Assembly (NCBI RefSeq): GCF_003471165.1
Contig: NZ_QRIL01000003.1
Coordinates: 62,001 to 126,000 of the forward strand
Direction of reading: 5' to 3'
From: Ruminococcus sp. AM22-13
GTDB lineage: Bacteria > Bacillota > Clostridia > Lachnospirales > Lachnospiraceae
DNA: 64,000 bases
The notes under the pieces are model-generated. The model saw nothing but the letters and a program-made list of their open reading frames with translations. It did not search any database and was not told the DNA's origin. The translations under genes were made by a program, and so were the position numbers. Of the stretch, positions 42,272-53,823 are shown one piece after another. Each line of letters opens with the position of its first letter. Position 1 is the stretch's first letter.

Positions 42272-43048
42272 TTATTTCTCAGGTGGGAAATTCCCATTTT
42301 CATCTGGCTGCACGCGGAACCAGTAGGTATAAAGCTGGTGAAATCCGAGTGATTTATAAAGTGCCCGGGCATTATCATTTCCTTCAACGACCTGAAGGTA
42401 AGCATTCTGCGCACCTTTTTTCATCCCCTCTTTCAGAAGTCCGGTGCAGATCTGGCGTGCATAGCCATGCTTGCGATATTCTTCTTTGACGTGGATAGCG
42501 TAGATACCTATATAATCACGATCCAGAATTCCAAGTCCGGTTGCAATAATCTGTCCGTCTATACGGATGGAAGCACAGATCGTTTCTTTCAGGATGGCCT
42601 GATACATGGATGGAACGACCCTTCGATGAATCGGATTTGTGGTGTTCTTTAAACGGAACAAACTTTCAATCCATTCGGAAGGAATGTTATCGCAGAAAGT
42701 CACGTCAGGATATGGTGCCTCCAGATGTGCTGTTTTCAAACTCATTGCCATGACGTTTGTTGTATGTTGGATTGCATATCCGCGGTTCTCCAGGACATAA
42801 TCAAAGTCCGGGGAAACAAGGGGGCTGATTTTAAAAACAGCAGGAGTTCCCAGGCGTTTGTAGACGCTTTCGCAGTAAGGGATTTTTTCTCTCCATGTGA
42901 GAGTGGAATTTCCAAACTGCTCTACGCTGTTGGTTCTGTGTGTATAAAAATAGGAAAATCTCAGAATCCAGCCATCATACAGTTCCATCTTGTGAGAAGG
43001 CCAGGCATTCAGGGACATATCTTCGATTTGCTTAATTGTAGTTTCCAT
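42272..43048 (-). CDS. GNAT-family N-acetyltransferase
   Basis: A 258-residue protein. The C-terminal half is a GNAT domain: strand IATGLGILDRDYIGIYAIHVKEEYRKHGYARQIC with the acetyl-CoA-binding R-x-x-G-x-(A/G) motif near residue 190, then NDNARALYKSLGF near 228. The N-terminal half (residues 1-120) is a second, degenerate GNAT-like fold with WREKIPYCESVYKRLG. Substrate unknown. Single gene. The gene lies between folT, on the opposite strand, and the repeat R1 copy 3 region. Confidence 0.85.
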   Translation of the reverse strand: METTIKQIEDMSLNAWPSHKMELYDGWILRFSYFYTHRTNSVEQFGNSTLTWREKIPYCESVYKRLGTPAVFKISPLVSPDFDYVLENRGYAIQHTTNVMAMSLKTAHLEAPYPDVTFCDNIPSEWIESLFRLKNTTNPIHRRVVPSMYQAILKETICASIRIDGQIIATGLGILDRDYIGIYAIHVKEEYRKHGYARQICTGLLKEGMKKGAQNAYLQVVEGNDNARALYKSLGFHQLYTYWFRVQPDENGNFPPEK

Positions 43049-43334
43049 ATATTAAGGAAGACTCCTTTCGATAAGATACTTATATACTGAAGTGTCTTTT
43101 TTGAATTATACAGAGTTTGAAAAAAATGTGCAAGGTTGTTTGGCATGAAGATCTATGATTTCAAAAGGATTAAAGGTAGATGAAAAAAACAGTTTTGAAA
43201 TTGTTATGAATAGAAGAGAGTGTCATATGATCATCGAAAGTCAATCGGATATTCTCAATCCGCTTTCGCTACTTGCTCATAACCAAATAACTGCTTCGCA
43301 GTTTATCAGAAGGGGCTTGTACCCCTTCTGATAC
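43049..43334. other. Intergenic region with perfect hairpin
   Basis: No gene is supported. A strong hairpin, ATCAGAAGGGG (43305-43315) with CCCCTTCTGAT (43322-43332), abuts repeat R1 copy 3. The GCTTTCGC and CTGCTTCGCAG stretches are typical of dispersed repeat debris. Confidence 0.5.
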
Positions 43335-43394
43335 AAGCAAGTCCCTACCCACTGCTTATTGCTCTTCGCAATTGAAGCAGGGGACTTACTTGAT
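43335..43394 (-). repeat. Dispersed hairpin repeat R1, copy 3
   Basis: Inverted relative to copies 1 and 2. On the plus strand it starts AAGCAAGTCCCTACCCACTG and ends GGGGACTTACTTGAT, with TTATTGCTCTTCGCAATTG inside. It lies directly downstream of the SGNH hydrolase gene and may serve as its terminator. Confidence 0.85.
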
Positions 43395-43406
43395 TTGGTT
43401 AAATGG

Positions 43407-44039
43407 TCAGTGGAACTCTTTTATTATTACTTCATACAACAGAGTAGCAAGTAATTCGTGTCCATATCGAGTAAGGTGAATGCCATCAGTAGTAATCTGG
43501 TCAAATCCCTTTTGAATTGCTTCATTATTAAAGTAATCATGTAATGGCAGAAAAGGCAGATTGAACTTTTCGGAGAGCTGTCGGATATGAGTGGACATGG
43601 TTCGGACGTAAGGAATCCATGTCTGATATTCTTCGGGATGTGGAAAGATAAACGGTTCCATGAGAATCACCTGTCTGGCATCTCTGGTAAGCAGTTTTAG
43701 TAATTCTTTATAATGTGCAACAAAGTCCTGCATCATTTGCTTTTTCTGGAACTCGGTGCGGTCAGTGTTCATCATCAGACCGATATCATTGACACCAATC
43801 AAAAGTGTGATAATTGGAGAGCGGTGCAGGGGAATTCTTTGCAGTCTGATATTTTCCAGAACTCTTGCTACAGTGAATCCATCAATGCCGTAATTTTTGA
43901 ATTGCATTGTATCAGATATATTTATAGTATGTTTCTGAAACATTTCAGAAAGCATCTGTACATATCCGTTTCCCAGAGGGAAATCTTCGAATAAATGATT
44001 ACAGTCCGTGATGCTGTCTCCGAGACAAATGATCTGCAT
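43407..44039 (-). CDS. SGNH/GDSL-family hydrolase
   Basis: A 210-residue esterase-like protein with the four SGNH blocks: CLGDSITDCN (nucleophile Ser, about residue 8), Gly in KNYGIDGFTV, LIGVNDIGL (Asn) and DGIHLTRYGHELL (Asp and His, about 193). No signal peptide. Substrate unknown. It is close in kind to small acetylesterases but shares no operon with the mannan locus. Confidence 0.9.
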   Translation of the reverse strand: MQIICLGDSITDCNHLFEDFPLGNGYVQMLSEMFQKHTINISDTMQFKNYGIDGFTVARVLENIRLQRIPLHRSPIITLLIGVNDIGLMMNTDRTEFQKKQMMQDFVAHYKELLKLLTRDARQVILMEPFIFPHPEEYQTWIPYVRTMSTHIRQLSEKFNLPFLPLHDYFNNEAIQKGFDQITTDGIHLTRYGHELLATLLYEVIIKEFH

Positions 44040-44550
44040 AAAAATTTTCTCCTGTATAGTATGTCTTAAAATGGTATTACCAATATACAGATTGGTAAGT
44101 TTGGGAATATAAAATTTATATAAAAACTATATAAAATAATATCATCAGCTTACAGTTCGGTCAATGAAAAATGCCGTTTTTTCGTGAAAATGCCTTGGGA
44201 AAACTGTGAAAATAGATTTTTAATCAAAAATAACTGGATAGAATGCACAAAAAACAGAACTATTTTTGTCGGAAATGGTCAAAATGATTGTTGACTTTTT
44301 AATAGATTCGAATATAATAAACTCAAAATCTTGAATCTCTTAAAGAATTTATAAACAAATTATAAATTTTAAATATGATTATCCGGATGAATCCCAATCC
44401 TTAGCGGATGTGGATTAAATAAAATTTCTACCGGATAAAAAGATACTTTTCAGGCTTTCCGATAAGAACAGAAACAACAAAGACGGACCTCAAAATGGAA
44501 GAAGTGAAAAGAAATCAGAGGGATTCGAAATAGAAAAGGAGGGAAAAGAA
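44040..44550 (+). promoter_or_regulatory. Upstream region and promoter of the ATP synthase operon
   Basis: TTGACT (44291-44296) and TATAAT (44313-44318) are 16 bp apart. The leader then runs about 230 bp to atpB. It contains a short frame (ATG 44495, MEEVKRNQRDSK, stop at 44531-44533) with a weak ribosome-binding site. No atpI gene is present. GGAGGG at 44538-44543 is the atpB ribosome-binding site. Confidence 0.6.
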
Positions 44551-45237
44551 ACGGGTAATTTAGCAAGCACGTTAATGGAAGAACTTCAATGTAAGACAGT
44601 TTTTACCATACCTGTGTTTGGAGGAATACCGATCGCAGAATCAGTAGCAGTGACATGGGTGATCATGGCAGTGCTTTTAATTTTGTCATTGGTGCTCGTA
44701 AGAAACCTGAGTGTGGAAAACCCTGGTAAGAAACAGCTTTTATTGGAAGCAGGAGTAGGTTTTCTTCATAACTTCTTTGAGGATATCCTTGGAGAAGAGG
44801 GAAAAATGTATATTCCCTATCTGATGACAGTTGTCATTTACATTGGAATTGCAAACATTTTCGGTGTGTTTGGATTTGTACCGCCTACAAAGGATTTAAA
44901 CTGTACGATTGGACTGGCCATTATCAGTATTTTCCTGATCGAGTATGCAGGATTTCATAAGAAAGGTCTGAAAGGCTTTCTCAAAAGCTTCGCAGAACCG
45001 TCTCCGGTCATGCTGCCGATCAATATTCTGGAGATCGCCATTCGTCCGACATCACTTTGTATGCGACTTTTTGGTAATGTGTTAGGAAGCTATGTGGTTA
45101 TGAAACTTCTTGAGTTTATATGCCCGGCAATTCTTCCTATCCCATTCAGCCTGTATTTTGATTTCTTTGACGGATTCATTCAGGCGTATGTATTTGTATT
45201 CTTAACTTCTTTATTTATTAAGGAAGCTATTGAATAA
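44551..45237 (+). CDS. atpB: F1Fo ATP synthase subunit a
   Basis: A 220-residue protein if started at ATG 44575, or 228 if started at ACG 44551. Five or six helices; the essential Arg is in EIAIRPTSLCMRLFGNVLG, facing the c-ring, and the C-terminal helices are FFDGFIQAYVFVFLTSLF. GGAGGG lies seven bases before ACG-GGT-AAT-TTA-GCA and 31 bases before the ATG. The spacing argues that translation starts at ACG, or that an original ATG mutated to ACG. First gene of atpBEFHAGDC. Confidence 0.9.
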   Translation, partial: TGNLASTLMEELQCKTVFTIPVFGGIPIAESVAVTWVIMAVLLILSLVLVRNLSVENPGKKQLLLEAGVGFLHNFFEDILGEEGKMYIPYLMTVVIYIGIANIFGVFGFVPPTKDLNCTIGLAIISIFLIEYAGFHKKGLKGFLKSFAEPSPVMLPINILEIAIRPTSLCMRLFGNVLGSYVVMKLLEFICPAILPIPFSLYFDFFDGFIQAYVFVFLTSLFIKEAIE

Positions 45238-45500
45238 AAAAGATTACTGTTCATACAGGAATATGACATCTATATAAGACCTGAGACGCGGGACATAAGG
45301 GATAAGACAGCAGTTATGAACAGCGCTTAAATGCTGTCCGGATAATCCGGTGGGTCATAACGGTCATAAACAACCGTTGGTACAGACATCTGTTGCACAG
45401 GCATCAAATGATCTCATCGGAATATCGACAGGATAGCATATTGTGAAGAAAGATTTGTAATATTTAGTTTATTTCAGTTAAACAACAGGAGGAAAAAGTT
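45238..45500 (+). other. 263-bp gap between atpB and atpE
   Basis: Long for an atp operon. Imperfect repeats (CCGGATAATCCGG, TAACGGTCATAAACAACCGTT) suggest mRNA structure ahead of the highly expressed c subunit. No gene or clear promoter is seen. AGGAGG precedes atpE. Confidence 0.45.
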
Positions 45501-45719
45501 ATGTTAGTAGCAATTGGAGCAGCAATCGCAGTTATGACAGGTATCGGAGCAGGTATTGGTATTGGTATGGCAACATCCAAAGCAGTTGAAGCAATCGCAA
45601 GACAGCCAGAAGCAGAAAGCAAGATCAGTAAAGCACTTCTTTTAGGATGCGCCCTTGCCGAGGCAACAGCTATTTACGGTTTCGTTATCGGTCTTCTGAT
45701 CGTTATCATGCTTGGCTAA
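45501..45719 (+). CDS. atpE: F1Fo ATP synthase subunit c
   Basis: A 72-residue hairpin protein: helix 1 with the GAGIGIGMA glycine motif, polar loop ARQPEAE, and helix 2 with the ion-binding Glu in ALAEATAIYGF. The Na+-type ligand set (Gln in helix 1 and Glu-Ser-Thr in helix 2) is not complete here: Ile replaces the Gln and Ala the Ser. This favours a proton-driven ring. CAGGAGG lies before ATG 45501. Confidence 0.96.
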   Translation: MLVAIGAAIAVMTGIGAGIGIGMATSKAVEAIARQPEAESKISKALLLGCALAEATAIYGFVIGLLIVIMLG

Positions 45720-45750
45720 TTAATGGATAAAGAATACATACGAAAGGCAG

Positions 45751-46260
45751 GTGGGACAGGTGATCGAGATTAACATCAACCTGGTCTTTACAATTATTAA
45801 CCTGATTGTTCTTTATCTTTTAATGAAGAAGTTTCTGTTTGGTCCGATCCTTAACGTGATGGAACAGAGAAAAAACATGATCGACCAGCAGTTCGCAAGT
45901 GCCAAAGAAACTGAAGAGAAGGCATACGAACTGAAAGGCAAATATGAAGATGCACTCAAATCTGCGAAAGACGAATCCATGCGAATTGTAAACCAGGCGA
46001 AGGATGAGGCAAAAGTACAGGCTGACCGTATTGTAAAAGATGCAAATACACAGGTCGGTGAAATGCTTAATAAAGCAAAGGCAGATATCAGGACAGAGCA
46101 GGAAAATGCTATGAAAGCTATGGAAAGCAGAGTGGCAGAGATTGCGCTGGATGCAGCCTCAAAGATCATGGGAGAGAAAAACAGCAGTCAGCAGGATTTG
46201 TCCCTTTATGACCAGTTTATAAAAGAGGCAGGTGATTCCAATGACGGAAACAAGCATTAA
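45751..46260 (+). CDS. atpF: F1Fo ATP synthase subunit b
   Basis: A 169-residue protein with an N-terminal membrane helix (LVFTIINLIVLYLLMKKFLFGP) and a long Ala/Lys/Glu coiled coil forming the peripheral stalk. GTG 45751 is used; GTG 45760, five bases after AGGTGG, is an equally good start. The end overlaps atpH. Confidence 0.94.
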   Translation: MGQVIEININLVFTIINLIVLYLLMKKFLFGPILNVMEQRKNMIDQQFASAKETEEKAYELKGKYEDALKSAKDESMRIVNQAKDEAKVQADRIVKDANTQVGEMLNKAKADIRTEQENAMKAMESRVAEIALDAASKIMGEKNSSQQDLSLYDQFIKEAGDSNDGNKH

Positions 46261-46744
46261 TTATGCAAAAGCATTATATGAGCTTTCTGTCCCGGAAGAA
46301 GCTGTTTTGGAGACAGAAAAGATTTTCGAGGGTACCCCGCAGTTAAAGGGTGTCCTTGAGAATCCGTTGGTTTCTTTAAAAGAAAAAGAACATGTAATTG
46401 ACAGGGTTTTCCCACAGGAGATGAAGAATTTCCTGAAGATAACCTGTAAATATCAGAAAATCAGCAGCATTGAGGAGATTCTGGAAGCGTACGGTGATTA
46501 CAGCCGCAAGCAGAAAGGTATCCTGAAAGCTGTCCTCACATATGTAACAAAACCGGAAGAAGCCCAGAAAGAGAAGATGGAGGATTTCCTTCGCAGGGAA
46601 TTCGGAGCAAAGGAAGTCATTCTTACTCTGAAAGAAGACAAATCTTTGATCGGTGGCTTCATTCTTTCTGCCGGAGACAAAGAGTATGACTGGAGTCTCC
46701 GCGGACGTTATACGAAATTAAGACAGAAATTGACACGGAGGTGA
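46241..46744 (+). CDS. atpH: F1Fo ATP synthase subunit delta
   Basis: A 167-residue protein with an N-terminal helical domain (INYAKALYELS) and the C-terminal family motif LIGGFILSAGDKEYDWSLRG-RYTKLRQKL. It links the b stalk to F1. ATG 46241 follows GGCAGGTG and overlaps the atpF end by 20 bp. Confidence 0.95.
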   Translation: MTETSINYAKALYELSVPEEAVLETEKIFEGTPQLKGVLENPLVSLKEKEHVIDRVFPQEMKNFLKITCKYQKISSIEEILEAYGDYSRKQKGILKAVLTYVTKPEEAQKEKMEDFLRREFGAKEVILTLKEDKSLIGGFILSAGDKEYDWSLRGRYTKLRQKLTRR

Positions 46745-46751
46745 ATAAAAG

Positions 46752-48260
46752 TTGGCTGCAGTGAATCCAGATGAAATCATTTCGATTCTGAAAGAAGAAA
46801 TAAAGAATTATGACGAAATCAGCAAGGACCAGGAAGTAGGAACAGTCATCTCCGTCGGAGATGGTATCGCCACGGTATATGGTATCGATCATGCCATGTA
46901 CGGTGAGGTTGTAACCTTTGAGAATGGTCTGAAAGGTATGGTTCAGGATATCCGTGCAAACAGCATCGGATGTATCCTGTTCGGTAAAGATACAGGAATC
47001 AAAGAAGGAACAAAGGTGGCAAGAACCCAGAAACAGGCAGGTGTGCCTGTAGGTGACGCTTTTATCGGAAGGATTGTAAATGCTCTGGGAGCACCGATCG
47101 ATGGTAAAGGCGAGATCAAGGCAGACGGGTATCGTCCAGTAGAGAATCCGGCACCTGGGATCATTGAGAGAAAATCTGTAACAGTTCCGCTGGAAACAGG
47201 TATTCTTTCCATTGACTCCATGTTCCCGATCGGCCGTGGCCAGCGTGAGCTGATCATCGGTGACAGACAGACAGGTAAGACTTCCGTTGCACTGGATACC
47301 ATTCTTAACCAGAAAGGTAAAGATGTAATCTGTATCTATGTTGCAATCGGACAGAAAGCTTCCACAGTAGCTAAAATTGTATCTACTCTGGAGAAACATG
47401 GTGCTATGGACTATACAACAGTATTCTCCTCCACAGCCAGTGACTGTGCACCACTTCAGTACATTGTTCCTTATGCAGGTACTGCACTTGCTGAGTACTT
47501 CATGTACAAGGGAAAAGATGTATTAATGGTTTATGATGATTTATCCAAGCATGCAGTTGCATATCGTGCACTGTCATTGCTTCTGGAACGTTCACCGGGA
47601 CGTGAGGCTTATCCTGGAGATGTATTCTATCTCCATTCCAGATTACTGGAGCGTTCCAGCCGTCTGAATGAAAAGGCCGGCGGTGGTTCTATCACTGCAC
47701 TTCCTATCATTGAGACACAGGCAGGTGACCTTTCCGCATATATTCCTACAAACGTTATTTCCATCACAGATGGTCAGATCTTCCTGGAGAGTGACCTGTT
47801 TAACTCCGGTATGCGTCCGGCGGTTAACGTAGGTCTTTCCGTATCCCGAGTTGGTGGTGCTGCACAGGCAAAAGCCATGAAGAAAGCAGCAGGAAGTGTC
47901 CGTATCGATCTGGCTCAGTATCGTGAGATGGAAATCTTTACACAGTTCAGTTCTGATCTGGACGAGGCTACAACTCAGCAGCTGAAATACGGAAGCGGAC
48001 TTATGGAACTTCTGAAACAGCCGCTTTCAAGCCCGTTAAGTCTTCATGAACAGGTCATCACTCTTTGTGCGGCAACACACAAGGCAATGATGCACGTGGA
48101 AACTAAGAAGATGAAGAAGTATCAGAGAGATATGCTGGACTACTTTGACAGTGCTTATCCGGAAATCGGAAGAGAGATCGAGGAGAAGAGACAGCTTCCG
48201 GATGAACTGGCAGAAAAGATCGTGAAAGTGGCAGAAGAATTTGCAGATAAGAGCAGGTAG
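46752..48260 (+). CDS. atpA: F1Fo ATP synthase subunit alpha
   Basis: A 502-residue protein. Start TTG 46752 lies eight bases after GGAGGTG. Walker [11 protein letters not shown] (about residue 169), [17 protein letters not shown] (Walker B region), and the catalytic Arg finger region in [13 protein letters not shown]. It forms the non-catalytic nucleotide sites of F1. Confidence 0.98.
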   Translation: MAAVNPDEIISILKEEIKNYDEISKDQEVGTVISVGDGIATVYGIDHAMYGEVVTFENGLKGMVQDIRANSIGCILFGKDTGIKEGTKVARTQKQAGVPVGDAFIGRIVNALGAPIDGKGEIKADGYRPVENPAPGIIERKSVTVPLETGILSIDSMFPIGRGQRELIIGDRQTGKTSVALDTILNQKGKDVICIYVAIGQKASTVAKIVSTLEKHGAMDYTTVFSSTASDCAPLQYIVPYAGTALAEYFMYKGKDVLMVYDDLSKHAVAYRALSLLLERSPGREAYPGDVFYLHSRLLERSSRLNEKAGGGSITALPIIETQAGDLSAYIPTNVISITDGQIFLESDLFNSGMRPAVNVGLSVSRVGGAAQAKAMKKAAGSVRIDLAQYREMEIFTQFSSDLDEATTQQLKYGSGLMELLKQPLSSPLSLHEQVITLCAATHKAMMHVETKKMKKYQRDMLDYFDSAYPEIGREIEEKRQLPDELAEKIVKVAEEFADKSR

Positions 48261-48268
48261 GTGTTGAT

Positions 48269-50562
<2,294 letters not shown>

Positions 50563-50659
50563 AGTTTCAGGTTTTCATCATGTTTAAGTCAGAGCGTTCA
50601 AAAGGAATGCTAAAGTGATAGTTGAAAAGTGAAACAAGGATTGAATAAGGAGACTTCAT

Positions 50660-51073
50660 ATGGCAGACACATTTGGTCTTGAGATTTATGCCAGTAATAA
50701 GTTGGCATTTGCAGGACGTGCCAGGACTCTGACCATTCCGGCTGTTGACGGCGAGCAGGCTTTTCTGGCACAGCATGAGAATATCGTTGCGGCTATCATT
50801 CCTGGGGAAATGCGTTTCGAGGAAGCAGATGGTACAAAGCATGTTCTGGCTGTGAGCAGTGGGTTTGTAGAGATGATCAATAACCGTGCGAAACTGTTCT
50901 GCCTGACAGCAGAGAGTCCGGAGGAGATCGATATCCGCAGAGCACAGGAAGCGAAGGAAAGAGCAGAGGAGCAGTTGAGACAGAAGCAGAGTATTCAGGA
51001 GTATCATATGAATCAGCTGGCGCTGTCGAGAGCTATGGCACGACTTCGAGTTACGAGTCATAAAGAGATATAG
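50660..51073 (+). CDS. atpC: F1Fo ATP synthase subunit epsilon
   Basis: A 137-residue protein: N-terminal beta sandwich (FGLEIYASNKLAFAGRARTLTIPAVDGEQAFLAQHENIV) and C-terminal helical hairpin (RRAQEAKERAEEQLRQK). It inhibits hydrolysis and connects the shaft to the c-ring. AAGGAGACTTC precedes ATG 50660. Last gene of the operon. Confidence 0.96.
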   Translation: MADTFGLEIYASNKLAFAGRARTLTIPAVDGEQAFLAQHENIVAAIIPGEMRFEEADGTKHVLAVSSGFVEMINNRAKLFCLTAESPEEIDIRRAQEAKERAEEQLRQKQSIQEYHMNQLALSRAMARLRVTSHKEI

Positions 51074-51097
51074 GGTTACATTTTGGTAAATGTAAGG

Positions 51098-51187
51098 AAA
51101 ACCCCAAAGGGAAGTTCCCAAAGGGGACGCTTGAGCAGCGTCCCCTCTGGACACCCCTTGCGCTTCTTTTAGGAGCGCGAGGTTTTT
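51098..51187 (+). terminator. Composite terminator of the atp operon
   Basis: GGGGACGC and GCGTCCCC (51123-51145) form a perfect stem, GCGCT/AGCGC a second (about 51160-51178), and outer AAAACC/GGTTTT close it before TTTTTT. A multibranched terminator. A further hairpin-T run follows at 51231-51264 (GTCACCGC with GCGGTGGC). Confidence 0.75.
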
Positions 51188-51230
51188 TATGTGGGAATAA
51201 ACTAACTTGGCGGATTTGCCAGGTTGGGTT

Positions 51231-51264
51231 AAAAAAGTCACCGCGGATTGCGGTGGCTTTTTTT
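51231..51264 (+). terminator. Second terminator after the atp operon
   Basis: AAAAAAGTCACCGC and GCGGTGGCTTTTTTT form a tight stem with a T run. Confidence 0.85.
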
Positions 51265-51353
51265 CGGTAGTGGGTAGTTGGGGGATTGTGGGATGGATTT
51301 ACGGTGTTTGGGGTATGGGGAGATTTATGAGGAGAGCTGGGAATGAAAATGAG

Positions 51354-51398
51354 AAAAACGGCTGCCGGGTACTTGGAGGTATCTGGGCAGCCGTTTTT
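51354..51398. terminator. Terminator of the bile salt hydrolase gene
   Basis: AAAAACGGCTGCC (51354-51366) pairs with GGCAGCCGTTTTT (51386-51398). T runs on both strands, so it can serve the minus-strand gene and the region from the left. Confidence 0.85.
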
Positions 51399-51406
51399 GG
51401 GATAAG

Positions 51407-52384
51407 TTAGTTTTGAAAATTTATATTTTGTTCTGTAAGAACTGGATAGCGGATTAATGTAGTAGTGTCGAGATTTTCATGATGCATGTTTACGGCGGAA
51501 ATCTGGTGGTTTTCGTAGGTTGTATAGTAGTAGATTCCTTTGGTGGCGTTGCAGCAGGAGGTGTAGAGGGTGATTTCGTATTTTTCTTCTGTTACTTCGC
51601 AGCAACCTCTCTGCTGGTCTACGGAGCCGAGGATGTGGAAGAACTGGCTGACGCTTTCTGACTCGGTTTCACCGGATCTGGAATTCATTTTGGTGAAGGC
51701 TACTTTGGCGAAGCGGGAGGCGGAGGAGAGGTCTCCCGGCAAGCCGAGGGCACCCATGCCGCGGCTGTAGGACTGGAGGTTCAGGCCTGGGGCAAAGGTG
51801 TTTTGTGGCTGGCGTGGGGATAGTCCCTGGTAGTTGTTTAGCTGGAACATCTGCTGTGGGAATGGCGGGTTGTTTGTCAGTACGCCTACCGGGTTATCGT
51901 AAATGTGAAGACCGTCTTTCATGGATTCGATTACGATGCAGCCAGAAGCATCTGCAAGGATCCAGTGGAGCTGGGCGCAAGGGAAGTTTTTGCTGAACTG
52001 GGTGTTGGTGAGATTCATGGTGGAGAGTTTCTGGCGTGCTTCTTCTAATGTGGCACACTGGCTGAGAATCCATGGGATAAATTCAAACTGGGCAACGTTT
52101 TCTTTTCCGGATACGGGTTCTGCGTAAACAGCGTTTCCGACGAAGTTCAGGCCTGCCATTCCGAGTCCTTTTTCGTTAATAGCATCATAATAAAGGGGAT
52201 AATCACCGGCAACATGTGCCATGCCAATGATTGCATAGTGGTTATCCAAGACTTTGTCTGAATGGCGGAAATGGAATGGATAGTTTCTTGGTGTGATGGT
52301 GATTTCGTCACCGTAGGAAAATTCGTAATCGAGAGTTCTGCCGAAATAGAAATCTTTTGTTTTATAAGTTGCTGCTGTGCACAT
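51407..52384 (-). CDS. bsh: Choloylglycine hydrolase (bile salt hydrolase / penicillin V acylase family)
   Basis: A 325-residue Ntn hydrolase. Cys2 becomes the N-terminal nucleophile after removal of Met (MCTAATYKTKDFYFGRTLDYE). Other site residues are visible: Arg in FGRTLD, Asp in DYE, Asn in GLNFVGNA, Asn in VLTNNPPF and Arg in SSASRF. The enzyme releases glycine or taurine from conjugated bile acids; a penicillin acylase role is possible. Its promoter region faces that of the LacI gene at 52688. Intracellular, no signal peptide. Confidence 0.93.
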   Translation of the reverse strand: MCTAATYKTKDFYFGRTLDYEFSYGDEITITPRNYPFHFRHSDKVLDNHYAIIGMAHVAGDYPLYYDAINEKGLGMAGLNFVGNAVYAEPVSGKENVAQFEFIPWILSQCATLEEARQKLSTMNLTNTQFSKNFPCAQLHWILADASGCIVIESMKDGLHIYDNPVGVLTNNPPFPQQMFQLNNYQGLSPRQPQNTFAPGLNLQSYSRGMGALGLPGDLSSASRFAKVAFTKMNSRSGETESESVSQFFHILGSVDQQRGCCEVTEEKYEITLYTSCCNATKGIYYYTTYENHQISAVNMHHENLDTTTLIRYPVLTEQNINFQN

Positions 52385-52687
52385 ATTACTACCTCCTGTT
52401 GTATGAAAATTATGTCAGTCAATGGCTGATAATATACGGGTAAAGCATTTATTTTTTGAGAATATTACCACAAACTTTCTGGTTTATGCAAGATATATGT
52501 GGCTATTTTGGAGATATATGTAGTATACTGAGTATTGTTTATATGCTACTGGCATAACGCTTTCCAAATAACTATACCACGTAATTGATATAGGTATTTA
52601 TGAAACGGCACACTGGCTTGTGAGGTACTTGACATTACTTGTTGTTCATGTAGCATATTATCGAAGGAAGTAAGGGGACAGATAAAA
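52385..52687. other. Divergent promoter region between bile salt hydrolase and LacI gene
   Basis: TTGACA (about 52631-52636) on the plus strand lies upstream of TAGCAT/CATATT, a possible promoter for the LacI gene. Two GATATATGT-like direct copies (about 52491 and 52511) may be a binding site. ACCTCC near 52392 is the minus-strand ribosome-binding site. Confidence 0.45.
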
Positions 52688-53695
52688 ATGGTTACGATTA
52701 AAGAAATTGCGGAAATGGCAGGGGTGAGCACAACAACGGTATCTAATGTGCTGCACAAAAAGACGGCACGCGTTTCTGCAAATACAATAGAAAAAGTGGA
52801 AAAACTGCTTGCAGAAAACAACTATATTCCCAGGCTGGGATTAAATGCGCTTACTAATAAAAGCTCTAAAATTATCAGCATTTTGATCAATACGCCTGCA
52901 TTTGCCAGAGGCTCTGCATATGAAAGTCCTTTTTACGGACGGATTATTGGTAAGCTGGAGGAGCTTTTGCGAAAAAAAGGATATTATATCATGATTTTTT
53001 CGGATAAGAATGTAGAAGAAATTGAGAAAATGACACTTGGATGGAACGTAGACGGGATTATTACGATTTCTATGCCTTTTGCATACTGTAAAAAAATCTC
53101 GGGGCTTTCGGATAAGCCTATGGTTTCCATAGATATGGGAGAAATTCCGAAAGAGGAAGAGAAGTTTTATCTTGTGACTTCCGAAGATGAAAAAGCCGGA
53201 GCCGAGATGAGTGAATATCTGATTTCCAATGGGACAAAAAAAATCATATATCTGGCAAATGCCGTTCATGGAGCTGACTATCGTAGATATCAGGGAGCAA
53301 AGAAAACAGCAGACAGGAAAAGCTGTGAGCTGGAGATGAAGTTACTTCCGACAGAAACAGAAGGAAGACAGATGGTATATGGGGAATTGCTGAAATATGC
53401 AGGAACAGATACAACGCTGCTCTTTTCCACAGATAAAAATGCAGCGGAGATGATTTCTTTTCTTCACAGAAATGATGTAAAAGTGCCGGAAGATATTTCT
53501 GTAGCAGGAATAGATGATGATGTGTTTGCGACTATTGTATATCCGACGATTACGACCATGAAAATTGACGTAGAGGAAAAGGCAAATATGGCGGTGGAGA
53601 TTCTGATGAGACTGATACAGGGGGAATCATGTATGCCTTATATTTATAAAACAAAGGTGCAGCTGATAGAGAGAGAAAGTGTAAAAAAGAGATAG
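52688..53695 (+). CDS. LacI-family transcriptional regulator
   Basis: A 335-residue protein: HTH (VTIKEIAEMAGVSTTTVSNVLHKKTARVS, residues 2-30), hinge, and sugar-sensing domain with ISVAGIDDDVFATIVYPTITTMKIDVEEKA near the end. AAGGGGA precedes ATG 52688. It lies directly upstream of the GH31 alpha-xylosidase and is its likely regulator. Confidence 0.92.
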   Translation: MVTIKEIAEMAGVSTTTVSNVLHKKTARVSANTIEKVEKLLAENNYIPRLGLNALTNKSSKIISILINTPAFARGSAYESPFYGRIIGKLEELLRKKGYYIMIFSDKNVEEIEKMTLGWNVDGIITISMPFAYCKKISGLSDKPMVSIDMGEIPKEEEKFYLVTSEDEKAGAEMSEYLISNGTKKIIYLANAVHGADYRRYQGAKKTADRKSCELEMKLLPTETEGRQMVYGELLKYAGTDTTLLFSTDKNAAEMISFLHRNDVKVPEDISVAGIDDDVFATIVYPTITTMKIDVEEKANMAVEILMRLIQGESCMPYIYKTKVQLIERESVKKR

Positions 53696-53823
53696 AATAA
53701 CATAGAAGAACTGACAATAGAGTGAAAAGAAAATATTCTGTGTAGAGTCACGTAGTGGAAGCGGATTGCGAATAGCATAAATTCTGTGTATCGCGAAGCG
53801 TGTTACTGAGAACGGAGTGAACA

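Noticed and set aside
7881..43394. R1 repeats as a CRISPR array
   Set aside because: Copies are over 15 kb apart, differ in orientation and have no regular spacers or cas genes.
45501..45719. Sodium-coupled ATP synthase
   Set aside because: The helix-1 Gln and helix-2 Ser of the Na+-binding c-ring motif are replaced, so a proton ring is more likely.
46659..47399. 246-codon frame on the minus strand
   Set aside because: Shadow of atpA, which is unmistakable on the plus strand.
51207..51410. 67-codon frame on the plus strand
   Set aside because: It runs through two terminator hairpins; Gly/Trp-rich product without a ribosome-binding site.
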